Below, piece after piece: positions 7,919 through 15,665 of a stretch of 57,134 nt of DNA. The translations under genes were made by a program, and so were the position numbers. The DNA is from Ruminococcus flavefaciens (GTDB lineage: Bacteria; Bacillota; Clostridia; Oscillospirales; Ruminococcaceae), in contig SFMO01000203.1 of NCBI GenBank assembly GCA_004554385.1, positions 1 to 57,134 of the forward strand. Direction: 5' to 3'. The notes beneath the pieces were generated by a model. It made no database searches. It saw nothing but the letters and a program-made list of their open reading frames with translations, and was not told the origin of the DNA. How positions within the stretch are numbered: position 1 is the stretch's first letter; each line of letters opens with the position of its first letter.

Positions 7919-7941
7919 GCGTCCCAGAAAAACTGAGACGC
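7919..7941 (-). terminator. Probable terminator of tRNA-Ser transcript
   Basis: Read on the - strand, GCGTCTCAG, a TTTTT loop and CTGGGACGC form a 9-bp stem with one wobble or mismatch, followed by GATTTT. It lies about 30 bases past the tRNA 3' end. Confidence 0.5.
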
Positions 7942-7970
7942 GAAATTGGCTGCGCGGGCTCCGCGCTGGC

Positions 7971-8055
7971 GCAGTGGGTGGGATTCGAACCCACGTCCCT
8001 CAAGGGGCATCATGATTTCGAGTCATGTCCGTTATGACCACTTCGATACCACTGC
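7971..8055 (-). tRNA. tRNA-Ser(CGA)
   Basis: 85 nt on the - strand. The acceptor stem GCAGTGG (8055-8049) pairs with CCACTGC (7977-7971). The anticodon stem CATGA/TCATG closes the loop CTCGAAA, giving anticodon CGA (reads UCG, serine). A long variable arm with CCCC/GGGG pairing is typical of serine tRNAs. The T-arm carries GGGTTCGAATCCC. CCA is not encoded. The 5' half lies in a 40-bp direct repeat with 8184-8223. The strong promoter at 8240-8268 is next to the outer copy, 185 bp upstream of this gene. Confidence 0.88.
8016..8055. repeat. 40-bp att-like direct repeat, inner copy (tRNA 5' half)
   Basis: Identical over 40 bases to 8184-8223. It covers the tRNA-Ser from its 5' end to the anticodon loop. 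This is the expected core site for an integrase that crosses over in the anticodon/5' half of a tRNA gene. Confidence 0.75.
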
Positions 8056-8075
8056 GTATTTAATTTAACTATAAA

Positions 8076-8120
8076 ACTGCGAGAAAACTGCGAGAAAGCC
8101 AATTGCAAACACAACTGCGA
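8076..8120. repeat. Arm-type repeats: ACTGCGA x3
   Basis: ACTGCGAGAAA occurs twice in direct tandem (8076-8086 and 8087-8097), and ACTGCGA again at 8114-8120. These lie between the two att copies and have the position and tandem form of integrase arm-binding sites. The function is inferred. Confidence 0.45.
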
Positions 8121-8183
8121 ACACCGCCGAAACCACGCAGAACAGGGATAAATCAAAGTGCGGCAAGCTCAGGAACGACTATG

Positions 8184-8223
8184 TTTCGAGTCATGTCCGT
8201 TATGACCACTTCGATACCACTGC
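8184..8223. repeat. 40-bp att-like direct repeat, outer copy (tRNA fragment)
   Basis: Second, incomplete copy of the tRNA-Ser 5' half. It is not followed by a 3' half. It starts about 16 bases downstream of the -10 box of a strong leftward promoter, so this was probably the original tRNA position before insertion. Confidence 0.7.
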
Positions 8224-8239
8224 ATAAAATTACTATAAT

Positions 8240-8268
8240 ATTATACCACACTGAGAAAGCAAAATCAA
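8240..8268 (-). promoter_or_regulatory. Sigma-A promoter of the tRNA-Ser locus
   Basis: On the - strand TTGATT (8268-8263), a 17-base spacer and TATAAT (8245-8240). Transcription would start near 8233, just before the outer tRNA fragment, and reach the intact tRNA only after about 180 bases. Confidence 0.65.
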
Positions 8269-8297
8269 GGGAATTGTAAAAAAATAATATTATAACA

Positions 8298-8325
8298 AAA
8301 AGAGCAGTGACTCCCCTGCTCTTTT
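8298..8325. terminator. Terminator after glgB
   Basis: AAAAGAGCAG and CTGCTCTTTT form a 10-bp stem right after the glgB stop. On the - strand it is followed by T-rich sequence. Confidence 0.75.
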
Positions 8326-8327
8326 CA

Positions 8328-10109
8328 TTATTTCGCAAGAAGGAACATTCTGCCGCTGAAGGGCGGAATATCCATGCTTATACTGCCGTTTGCGCAAGAA
8401 AACTTAGTACTGCCATGGGGCGTAGAACCACTGTATAGCTGATCATCAGAATCAAGCAGGAGTTCTGCCTTGTACTCCGCGCCAATACGGACTGAATAGC
8501 CGAACTGAAACCAGTCAGAGAAGTTGAAGACAGCCAGTATATCACCTTCCGCAGCTTTTCTTCTGATCGCATAAACACATCTTTCTGCCGCATTGCAGTC
8601 AGACCATTCAAAATTAGTTGAGTCATAGTCATAATGAAGTGCCTTATATTCGAGGTATACAGCGTTGAGCTTCTTCACATACTCACAGAATGAATCATGG
8701 AGAGGGTATTTCAGCATATCCCAGTCCTGCTGACGCTTTTCGTCCCACTCACGAAGCTGTGCAAACTCGCTTCCCATGAAGTTGAGCTTTTTCCCTGGAT
8801 GAGCGATCATGTACATATACAGTGCTCTCGCCTGCGGAAACTTCACCTGATACTGACCGTTCATTTTCTGAGCAACAGTTGCCTTTCCGTGAACCACCTC
8901 ATCATGGGAAAGAGGCATGATAAAGCGCTCGTTATAGAAATAAAGCATAGAAAAAGTAAGCTTGTGATAATCACGGGTGCGGTACATTGGAGCACTCTGA
9001 AAGTACTCCAGGGTATCATGCATCCAGCCCAGATCCCACTTGTAGTCGAAGCCCAGTCCGCCTGCAAAGACAGGTGCTGTGACGCGGGGGTAAGCCGAGG
9101 AATCCTCAGCGGCAATGATGGCTGTTGAATGTCTCGCCTTCAGACCGCTGTTCATAGATTTAAGGAACTCTATAGCGTTTTTGTTCTCACCACGGCGCTC
9201 GTCGCCGTTCCAGTATATCATATTTCTGACTGCATCCATGCGAAGTCCGTCAAAATGGTAAACACTAAGCCAGTAATCTGCGGCAGACTGAATAAAGGAC
9301 CTTACTTCTCCCTTTGAGTGGTTGAAATTGCGGCTTCCCCACTCGTTATAGCCAATATCGTCGCTTGGGTATTCATAAAGCTTAGTGCCGTCATATTCCG
9401 TAAGACCGTAGTGGTCAACTGCAAAATGAACAGGCACAAAATCGACAATAACGCCAATGCCTGCCATGTGAAGCTTATCCACCAGTTCCATCAGCTCACG
9501 CGGAGTACCGTAACGTGAAGTTGGAGCAAAGAAGCCCGTAATCTGATACCCCCATGACTCGTCACATGGATGTTCACTGACAGGCATCAGCTCTATATAA
9601 TTGTAACCCATTTCACTGACGTATCCCACCAGTTCATCAGCTATTTCCGCATAGCTGAACCAGCTGTCGTCAGCCTTTTTTTTCCACGAGCCCAGGTGTA
9701 CTTCGTAGATATTCAGAGCTCTGTCGAGACATACCGAGCGTTCATGAAGCCATTCACTGTCGTGAAACTCAAAGCCGCTGATGTCACGTATTACCGAGCA
9801 GGTCCCGGGACGGAGCTCCATACCGAAGCCATATGGGTCACAGTGGTCGATAAATCCGCCTTTCTTATCGTAAATACGATATTTGTACCGCATCCCATCT
9901 TTTGCGCCGGAAACCACAAGCTCAAAAAATCTCCCGTCCTCCGCAGCATTCATGGTGAGCTCCTTCCAATCGCTGAAATCCCCGATAACAGCGACCTTTG
10001 ACGCATTGGGGGCATAGGTGCGGAAAACCGTCCCCTCACCGCTTAAATGAGCACCGAGATACTCATAAGCTTCAAACTCATTACCTTCATAAAATTTTCT
10101 TATGTCCAT
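8328..10109 (-). CDS. glgB: 1,4-alpha-glucan branching enzyme
   Basis: GH13 branching enzyme that makes alpha-1,6 branches in glycogen. It has an N-terminal CBM48 sandwich (TVFRTYAPNASKVAVIGDFS), then the (beta/alpha)8 barrel. The nucleophile Asp is in GLRMDAVRN (about residue 292), the acid/base Glu in AAEDSSAYP (about 335) and the transition-state Asp in LSHDEVVHG (about 403), followed by the C-terminal beta domain. I place the start at the ATG at 10109 (MDIRKFYEG), with GGAG 8 bases upstream; an in-frame TTG at 10130 is less likely. Length (593 aa) is normal. It is a single gene with its own terminator and no other glycogen genes beside it. Confidence 0.95.
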   Translation of the reverse strand: MDIRKFYEGNEFEAYEYLGAHLSGEGTVFRTYAPNASKVAVIGDFSDWKELTMNAAEDGRFFELVVSGAKDGMRYKYRIYDKKGGFIDHCDPYGFGMELRPGTCSVIRDISGFEFHDSEWLHERSVCLDRALNIYEVHLGSWKKKADDSWFSYAEIADELVGYVSEMGYNYIELMPVSEHPCDESWGYQITGFFAPTSRYGTPRELMELVDKLHMAGIGVIVDFVPVHFAVDHYGLTEYDGTKLYEYPSDDIGYNEWGSRNFNHSKGEVRSFIQSAADYWLSVYHFDGLRMDAVRNMIYWNGDERRGENKNAIEFLKSMNSGLKARHSTAIIAAEDSSAYPRVTAPVFAGGLGFDYKWDLGWMHDTLEYFQSAPMYRTRDYHKLTFSMLYFYNERFIMPLSHDEVVHGKATVAQKMNGQYQVKFPQARALYMYMIAHPGKKLNFMGSEFAQLREWDEKRQQDWDMLKYPLHDSFCEYVKKLNAVYLEYKALHYDYDSTNFEWSDCNAAERCVYAIRRKAAEGDILAVFNFSDWFQFGYSVRIGAEYKAELLLDSDDQLYSGSTPHGSTKFSCANGSISMDIPPFSGRMFLLAK

Positions 10110-10267
10110 ACCATCAACTCCGAAAGTCAAATACTCCTTTCATTGATTATATCACGATATACAGGCAAAGTCAATAATGCAGAACTAACAGGAACGACAG
10201 TGCCGGACCTATACAAAATAACCATTTACTTTAGCACTTTTCACCTGCAAATCGTTGAAATGCCGTG

Positions 10268-10296
10268 TTGACACTTTTACAGTCAGGTGGTATAAT
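10268..10296 (+). promoter_or_regulatory. Sigma-A promoter of aroC
   Basis: Perfect TTGACA (10268-10273), 17-base spacer and TATAAT (10291-10296), about 50 bases before the aroC start. Confidence 0.85.
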
Positions 10297-10346
10297 TTAT
10301 ATGTTGAAATATCAAGGGATATAAACCTTTCAAGGGAGATAAAAGC

Positions 10347-11447
10347 ATGAAGAATACATTCGGTTCAAGCGTTTCCATAACAGTTTTCGGTGAGAGCCAC
10401 GGCACTGCCATCGGAGCTGTACTTGACGGTCTGGCTTCGGGCATAGAGGTGGACGAGGAGTTTATTGCCGCTCAGATGAAGCTCCGCCAGTCAGTGGGAG
10501 CTCTTTCCACACCGCGCCGCGAGGGTGACAAGGTAAGAATTGTCAGCGGAGTATTTAACGGCAGAACTACAGGAACCCCCATAACCTTCATCATAGAGAA
10601 CGAGGACACACGAAGCAAGGATTACGGCGAGCTTGCCTACAAAGCTCGTCCGGGACACGCAGACTACTCTGCACAGATGAAGTATCACGGCTTTCAGGAT
10701 TTCCGCGGCGGCGGACACTTCTCGGGCAGGATAACCGCAGGAGTTGTTGCCGCAGGTGCGGTAGCCATCAGCGCTCTACGCAAAAAGGGCATAAAAATAG
10801 CCACACATATACTGTCCTGCGGCGGAGTTTTCGACCGTACATTTGACGATATTCAGGCAGACATCGACAGTCTCAACAATATGGAATTCGCTGTGCTTGA
10901 CGACGTGAAGGCACAGGCAATGCAGGCAGCGATAACAGCCGCAAAAGAGGACGGTGACAGCGTCGGAGGCCGCCTTGAGACAATTGTCACGGGAGTTCCC
11001 GCAGGTGTTGGCGAGCCCTGGTTCGACACTGTCGAGAGCGTTCTCGCTCATGCACTTTTCGGTATCCCTGCGGTCAAGGGAGTTGAATTCGGCGCAGGCT
11101 TTGCAGCTGCGGATATGCGCGGAAGCCAGTGCAACGACAGCTTCAGGACAGAGGACGGGTCTCTCACTGCTTCTACCAACAATAACGGCGGTATCCTCGG
11201 CGGCATAACCACAGGTCTGCCCATTCTTTTCAGAACTGCCATAAAACCTACTCCCTCCATTTACAAGGAGCAGCAGACCATAGATATGCGCACTATGGAC
11301 AACACCACATTGCAGATAAAGGGACGTCACGATCCCGCTATCGTACACCGCGCAAGAGTAGTTGCCGACAGCATAACCGCACTTGTGCTCTGCGACCAGC
11401 TCTCACAGCGCTTCGGCACTGACTGGCTGGCTGATACAAAAAACTGA
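10347..11447 (+). CDS. aroC: Chorismate synthase
   Basis: Makes chorismate from EPSP with reduced FMN, the last step of the shikimate pathway and the source for the trp operon downstream. Family signatures: GESHGTAIG near the N-terminus, RPGHADYS, FRGGGHFSGR and a C-terminal GRHDPAIVHR. The length of 366 aa is typical. AAGGGAG 8 bases before the ATG supports the start. It is a single-gene unit between its own promoter and a strong terminator at 11454. Confidence 0.97.
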   Translation: MKNTFGSSVSITVFGESHGTAIGAVLDGLASGIEVDEEFIAAQMKLRQSVGALSTPRREGDKVRIVSGVFNGRTTGTPITFIIENEDTRSKDYGELAYKARPGHADYSAQMKYHGFQDFRGGGHFSGRITAGVVAAGAVAISALRKKGIKIATHILSCGGVFDRTFDDIQADIDSLNNMEFAVLDDVKAQAMQAAITAAKEDGDSVGGRLETIVTGVPAGVGEPWFDTVESVLAHALFGIPAVKGVEFGAGFAAADMRGSQCNDSFRTEDGSLTASTNNNGGILGGITTGLPILFRTAIKPTPSIYKEQQTIDMRTMDNTTLQIKGRHDPAIVHRARVVADSITALVLCDQLSQRFGTDWLADTKN

Positions 11448-11453
11448 CAGCAC

Positions 11454-11497
11454 AAATAGTCACAGAGGAGCTGCATCCCCTTTGTGACTATTTTTTT
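11454..11497 (+). terminator. Terminator after aroC
   Basis: AAATAGTCACA pairs with TTGTGACTATTT, followed by a run of T. Confidence 0.85.
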
Positions 11498-11505
11498 CGC
11501 AAGTC

Positions 11506-11534
11506 TTGACCTTTCCGCGTTTTTGTGCTATTAT
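11506..11534 (+). promoter_or_regulatory. Sigma-A promoter of the DEAD-box helicase gene
   Basis: TTGACC (11506-11511), 17-base spacer, TATTAT (11529-11534), 45 bases before the start codon. Confidence 0.7.
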
Positions 11535-11578
11535 AAAGAGTATTGTAATTGTAATTATGAAGGAAGAAAGGTAACAAA

Positions 11579-13300
11579 ATGCATTTTAATGAACTGAATT
11601 TATCGCAGGAGCTTCTCCGTGCCGTTGACGAGCTGGGATATACGGAGATGACAGAGATACAGCAGCAGAGTATCCCCCTGCTCCTTGAAGGACGCGATGT
11701 TGTGGGGCGTTCCAACACAGGTACGGGAAAGACCGCCGCTTTCGGTATCCCTGCCGTAGAGAGCATAACCGAAGCAGACCGCAAGTCTGCAGTTGTGCTT
11801 ATCCTCTGCCCCACCCGCGAGCTTGCAATGCAGGCAGCCGAAGAGCTTCGCAAATTCGCCAAATTCAAGGAGGGCGTCAAGGTCTCCGCTGTATACGGCG
11901 GCGCAAGCATGGAAAAACAGATACATGAGCTGAAACGCGGCGCAAATATAATCATCGGAACTCCGGGACGTGTCATGGACCATATCCGCAGGAGGACCTT
12001 AAAGCTCGAAAATATCCGCACGGTAATACTCGACGAAGCCGACGAAATGCTGAATATGGGCTTCCGTGAGGACATCGAGTCAATACTCGCAGATGTCCCC
12101 GAGGACAGACAGACCGTTCTCTTCTCAGCTACCATGCCAAAGGAGATAATGGCTCTCACCGAAAAATACCAGAACGATCCCGTGCATATCAAGATAAAGT
12201 CGGCTCAGAGAACAGTAGAGCTCATTGAGCAGTTCTACTTTGAGGTGGCTATGGGACGCAAGACCGACGCATTGAAACTTCTTCTCGCCGCATACAAGCC
12301 TGCCTCTGCAATGATATTCTGCAACACCAAGGCGATGGTAGACCAGCTCACTGAGGAGCTTGTAAAGAGCGGCTTCCGTGCAGCAGGACTTCACGGCGAT
12401 ATGAAGCAGATACAGCGTACACAGGTAATGAACAGCTTCAAGAACAAGACTGCTGAGATACTTGTTGCTACAGATGTAGCTGCCCGCGGTATCGACGTCA
12501 GCGGAGTTGACGCAGTATTCAACTATGACCTGCCCCAGGACAACGAGTACTACATTCACCGCATAGGCAGAACAGGAAGAGCAGGCAGAACAGGTACAGC
12601 GTACACTCTTATAAGCGGCAGACGTCAGCTTTACGACCTCCGCGCTATCGAGAAGTACACTCATGCAGATATACGTGAGATGCCTCTCCCCGAAAAATCA
12701 GATATAATCGCCATGAAAAAGGAGTCTCTTGTCAAAGAGATCGCGGAGACACAGGCAGGTCACAACGCATATGATATTCTTGACAGGCTTGCTTCACAGG
12801 GCATAGACTACCGCGAGGCAGCTGCAAGGATACTCGAAAAGCAGCTCCGTGCCGAAACGGAATCCCTCCCCGACTTTGAGAGGGCAAAGCCGCTGAAGAA
12901 GGGCAGAAACAGCGGTGCAAAGACCGTCAAGATAGTCATAAACATCGGAAGGAACCGCCGCATAGCTCCGAATTTCATTCTTGGAGCTCTCGTTGACGCC
13001 ACGGGCATGACAGGAAAAGACTTCGGCAAGATAGATATTTTTGATGAACACACCACTGTGGAGGTGCCTGAGACTGAGTATGAGTACATCATAGACAGTA
13101 CCGACTCAATGAAGATAAACGGAAACAAGGTCGAGGTAAAGCTTTATAAGGGCGGAGAATCAGGCTTCCGCAGGAGCCGCCGTCCCGATGACAAGCCGCA
13201 TTTTGACCGAAAAAAGGCTGCATACGGCGGAAAGAAAAAATCCGAGATATACTCCGATTACATACCGAACCGTAAAAAGCGCATGAAGAAAAGACACTGA
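11579..13300 (+). CDS. DEAD-box RNA helicase with DbpA-type RNA-binding domain
   Basis: ATP-dependent RNA helicase, probably acting in ribosome assembly or cold adaptation. RecA-like domain 1 has the Q-motif MTEIQQQSIP, Walker A SNTGTGKTA, PTRELA, GTPGR, DEADEML and SATMP. Domain 2 has ATDVAARGIDV and HRIGRTGRAGRTG. Residues about 440-520 (KIVINIGRNRRIAPNFILGA) are a DbpA/CsdA RNA-binding domain. The last ~40 residues are a basic Arg/Lys tail. Length is 573 aa. AAGGAAGAAAGG precedes the ATG. It resembles CshA or DeaD; I do not choose a symbol because several paralogues usually exist. Confidence 0.93.
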   Translation: MHFNELNLSQELLRAVDELGYTEMTEIQQQSIPLLLEGRDVVGRSNTGTGKTAAFGIPAVESITEADRKSAVVLILCPTRELAMQAAEELRKFAKFKEGVKVSAVYGGASMEKQIHELKRGANIIIGTPGRVMDHIRRRTLKLENIRTVILDEADEMLNMGFREDIESILADVPEDRQTVLFSATMPKEIMALTEKYQNDPVHIKIKSAQRTVELIEQFYFEVAMGRKTDALKLLLAAYKPASAMIFCNTKAMVDQLTEELVKSGFRAAGLHGDMKQIQRTQVMNSFKNKTAEILVATDVAARGIDVSGVDAVFNYDLPQDNEYYIHRIGRTGRAGRTGTAYTLISGRRQLYDLRAIEKYTHADIREMPLPEKSDIIAMKKESLVKEIAETQAGHNAYDILDRLASQGIDYREAAARILEKQLRAETESLPDFERAKPLKKGRNSGAKTVKIVINIGRNRRIAPNFILGALVDATGMTGKDFGKIDIFDEHTTVEVPETEYEYIIDSTDSMKINGNKVEVKLYKGGESGFRRSRRPDDKPHFDRKKAAYGGKKKSEIYSDYIPNRKKRMKKRH

Positions 13301-13312
13301 GAGGTGAGATAA

Positions 13313-13414
13313 ATGAGTACAGGACCGCAGAAATCACCTGCTATGAGGATCCTTATCCTTATAATGGCAGGAATAATGATACTCGGTGCAGCAGCACTTC
13401 CCTTCCTTAAATAA
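13313..13414 (+). CDS. 33-aa single-TM small membrane protein
   Basis: ATG at 13313, 5 bases after GAGGTGAG, 12 bases beyond the helicase stop. The peptide starts MSTGPQKSPAMRILILIMAG, continues with Ile, Leu, Met and Ala, and ends LPFLK: a short polar start, one membrane helix (about residues 12-31), one terminal Lys. It is closed by a strong terminator. Spacing suggests co-transcription with the helicase. The frame, ribosome binding site and terminator make it a credible gene; its function is unknown. Confidence 0.6.
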   Translation: MSTGPQKSPAMRILILIMAGIMILGAAALPFLK

Positions 13415-13420
13415 AAACAT

Positions 13421-13458
13421 GGCTGAGGCTTCATCTGAAGCTTCAGCCTTTTTATTTT
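13421..13458 (+). terminator. Terminator of helicase/small-protein operon
   Basis: GGCTGAGGCTTC pairs with GAAGCTTCAGCC (one mismatch), followed by TTTTTATTTTT. Confidence 0.85.
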
Positions 13459-13476
13459 TGCAATATTTTCAGCTGC

Positions 13477-13518
13477 TGACATAAAATGACATATTCCGCA
13501 GCCTGTCTGCATTATAAT
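13477..13518 (+). promoter_or_regulatory. spoIIG-type promoter with long spacer and paired TGACATA boxes
   Basis: TGACATA occurs at 13477-13483 and again exactly 10 bases on at 13487-13493. A -10 box TATAAT lies at 13513-13518. Taking ATGACA (13486-13491) as -35, the spacer is 21 bases, too long for ordinary sigma-A. The B. subtilis spoIIG promoter is known for a 22-base spacer and tandem Spo0A boxes spaced by 10, so this may be a Spo0A-activated promoter. The match to the TGTCGAA box is only partial. Confidence 0.45.
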
Positions 13519-13539
13519 ACTAATGTAAGGGGGTGTGAC

Positions 13540-14355
13540 TTGGAAACCATATATATTGACGTACTCATAGTGCTGAATATCTATGTGAATTATTTTCTGC
13601 TGCGTATGACGGCAGGGATAACACACTCGCCTCTGAGGACGGGGCGCTGTATATGGGGAGCCGTATTCGGCAGCCTTTTTTCCCTTACAATACTGCTTCC
13701 CGACCTCGGTACGGTACTTCCGCTGATGATAAAGCTGGGTGCGGCAGTCAGCATAGTTGCGCTGTCCTTCGGGATAAGCTGTACAAGACGGCTGCTTATA
13801 AATACCGCAGCTTTTTTCACAGCAAATTTCGTTCTCGCAGGAGCGGTTTACGGAGTATATTCCCTGCTCCGTCCCCAGTCTATGCATTTCCGCAACGCCT
13901 GCTTCTATATAGATTTTTCGCTGCTCGTGCTCATAGTCACCACAGCCGCCCTGTATTTTCTCATGCGTCTTATCAGGATAATAACCGACAGGACTCCTAC
14001 AGGAAGCTATACGGTCTATGTTCGTGCAGGGAAAAAGGTGCTGAAGCTTTGCGGACTTGCCGACACAGGAAACGGTCTTGTAGACTATTTCACAGGCGCT
14101 CCCGTGATAATATGCTCAGAGGAAAGCTACCGGGAACTTACAGGTTCAAGGCTTGATATATCCATGCTGCCAAGAGGATTCAGACTGCTCCCATGTACAG
14201 CTGTTTCGGGAAACGGACTGATACCTGTCTTCCGCCCCGATGAAGTGCTGATATACAGCGATGAGTACGGAGAGAGAAAGGCTGTAGACGCCTTGATAGG
14301 CTTCGGAGAATGCGGCGGAAAAGCCGTATTCAATCCAAAACTGCTGAAAAAATAG
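13540..14355 (+). CDS. spoIIGA: Sigma-E processing peptidase SpoIIGA
   Basis: Membrane aspartic protease that activates pro-sigma-E in the mother cell during sporulation. It has an N-terminal hydrophobic half with about five membrane segments (starting YIDVLIVLNIYVNYFLL), then a soluble protease domain with the catalytic motif LADTGNGLVDYFTGAPV (Asp in DTGN) and ALIGFGE near the end. I choose the TTG at 13540 because AAGGGGG lies 7 bases upstream and the product then starts METIYIDVL as in relatives; the ATG at 13486 has no ribosome binding site and overlaps the promoter. It is followed 18 bases later by sigE. Confidence 0.92.
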   Translation: METIYIDVLIVLNIYVNYFLLRMTAGITHSPLRTGRCIWGAVFGSLFSLTILLPDLGTVLPLMIKLGAAVSIVALSFGISCTRRLLINTAAFFTANFVLAGAVYGVYSLLRPQSMHFRNACFYIDFSLLVLIVTTAALYFLMRLIRIITDRTPTGSYTVYVRAGKKVLKLCGLADTGNGLVDYFTGAPVIICSEESYRELTGSRLDISMLPRGFRLLPCTAVSGNGLIPVFRPDEVLIYSDEYGERKAVDALIGFGECGGKAVFNPKLLKK

Positions 14356-14373
14356 GAAAGAAGGAGAAATAAC

Positions 14374-15072
14374 ATGAACATCGTCAGAATAATAAAGGAG
14401 TTCCTGAAAAAGCATTTCACAGGAGATGTTTTCTACGTAAACGGCTCGGACACTCTTCCACCGCCCCTTACAAGAACAGAGGAAGCGGAGGTATTCGCCA
14501 GACTTGCCGAGCATGACCCTGAAGCGAGGAACTGCCTTATAGAGCACAATCTACGGCTTGTGGTATACATAGCAAAGAAATTCGAATCCACAGGCATCGG
14601 TATAGAAGACCTTGTATCCATAGGCACTATCGGTCTTATCAAGGCGGTCAACACATTCTGTCCGACTAAGAATATCAAGCTTGCCACATACGCCTCACGG
14701 TGCATCGAAAACGAGATACTGATGTTCCTGCGGAAATCCTCTCAGTACCGCAACGACCTGTCCATTGACGAGCCGCTGAATATCGACTACGACGGCAACG
14801 AGCTCCTTTTGTCGGACATACTCGGCACCGACGACGACATCGTGAACAAGGGCATTGAGACCGAAGCCGAGCGAGAGATACTCCGCAGTGCAGTATCCGA
14901 GCTATGTGACCGCGAGAGGGAGATAATGGAAATGCGCTTCGGACTCATCGACGGAAAAGAAAAGACGCAGAAAGAGGTAGCTGATACCATAGGTATATCG
15001 CAGTCCTACATTTCGCGCCTTGAAAAGAAAATTATAAAGAAGCTCCGCATTAAGATCGAGAGCGTATACTGA
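14374..15072 (+). CDS. sigE: RNA polymerase sporulation sigma factor SigE (pro-form)
   Basis: Mother-cell sigma factor. The N-terminus (about 1-20, NIVRIIKEFLKKHFTGD) is the amphipathic pro-sequence. VFYVNGSDTLPPPL is the processing site read by SpoIIGA (B. subtilis: YYIGGSEALPPPL). Region 2 has LIEHNLRLVVYIAKKF and DLVSIGTIGLIKAV, and region 4 has EIMEMRFGL and QKEVADTIGISQSYISRLE. Full length, 232 aa, AGAAGGAG before the ATG. Its stop is one base from the convergent trpF stop, with no room for a terminator between. Confidence 0.95.
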   Translation: MNIVRIIKEFLKKHFTGDVFYVNGSDTLPPPLTRTEEAEVFARLAEHDPEARNCLIEHNLRLVVYIAKKFESTGIGIEDLVSIGTIGLIKAVNTFCPTKNIKLATYASRCIENEILMFLRKSSQYRNDLSIDEPLNIDYDGNELLLSDILGTDDDIVNKGIETEAEREILRSAVSELCDREREIMEMRFGLIDGKEKTQKEVADTIGISQSYISRLEKKIIKKLRIKIESVY

Positions 15073-15073
15073 T

Positions 15074-15664
15074 TCAGCGGACAGCCTCTGCAAATGCTTT
15101 CATTTTTGCGAAGTCCTTGAAGCCGTCTGTTTCGAGACAGGAGCTTGCGTCCACAGCATAGGGACACAGCGTTTTCACAGCCTTGCCAACATTTTCGGCT
15201 GTCAGACCGCCTGCGAGGAAAAAGTCCCTGTTCACTTCACTGATAAGCGACCAGTCGAAGGTCTCTCCAGAGCCGCTCCCCGAGTCGAAAAGTATATAGT
15301 CTGCACAGGAGCTCTTTGCCTCAGCTATATCAGCTTCTGAGCTGACTCTGAAAGCACGTATCACTGTTATCCCCTGTGCTTTCAGCTCTGCGGCATATTT
15401 CTCCGACTCGTTTCCGTGGAGCTGAGCCATTTTTATCACACCGCTCTCTGCAAGAGCGATAACATTTTCAATGGGTTCGTCAACAAAAACTCCCACGGGA
15501 GTTATCTCGGGCAGCAGCAGCTTTGTAAGCTCTGCTGCCTTTTCAGGCGCTATAAAGCGCCTGCTTTTTTTTGCAAACACATAGCCTATATATTCGGGCA
15601 GAAGCATATTTGCATACTCAATGTCCTCTTTACGGCGAAGTCCGCACATCTTTATCTTAGTCAT
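15074..15664 (-). CDS. trpF: Phosphoribosylanthranilate isomerase
   Basis: Converts PRA to CdRP. A (beta/alpha)8 barrel with KMCGLRRKEDI (catalytic Cys) at the start, AQLHGNES, the loop DSGSGSGETFDW and FLAGGLTAENV (phosphate binding). 196 aa. Last gene of the trp operon, one base after trpC, with GAAAGGA before the ATG. It ends against sigE, so read-through antisense RNA into sigE is possible. Confidence 0.96.
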   Translation of the reverse strand: MTKIKMCGLRRKEDIEYANMLLPEYIGYVFAKKSRRFIAPEKAAELTKLLLPEITPVGVFVDEPIENVIALAESGVIKMAQLHGNESEKYAAELKAQGITVIRAFRVSSEADIAEAKSSCADYILFDSGSGSGETFDWSLISEVNRDFFLAGGLTAENVGKAVKTLCPYAVDASSCLETDGFKDFAKMKAFAEAVR

Positions 15665-15665
15665 A

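Larger units (their letters stand above)
1..8223. mobile_element. Integrative element / genomic island at tRNA-Ser(CGA), left end outside window
   Basis: The stretch from the window start to the tRNA-Ser duplication is accessory DNA. It has a tyrosine integrase whose 3' end faces a tRNA gene, an excisionase-like protein next to it, a 40-bp direct repeat of the tRNA 5' half, broken restriction genes, genes of unknown function, and patchy base composition (1220-3181 is clearly AT-rich, while 3226-7830 resembles the host). The right limit is either the tRNA copy ending at 8055 or the second copy ending at 8223. The left limit is not in the window, so it is unclear whether everything from 1 to 3200 belongs to the same element or to an older neighbour. 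Confidence 0.7.

Noticed and set aside
12125..12664. 179-aa - strand open frame
   Set aside because: Lies entirely within the DEAD-box helicase, Ser/Cys/Val-rich shadow.
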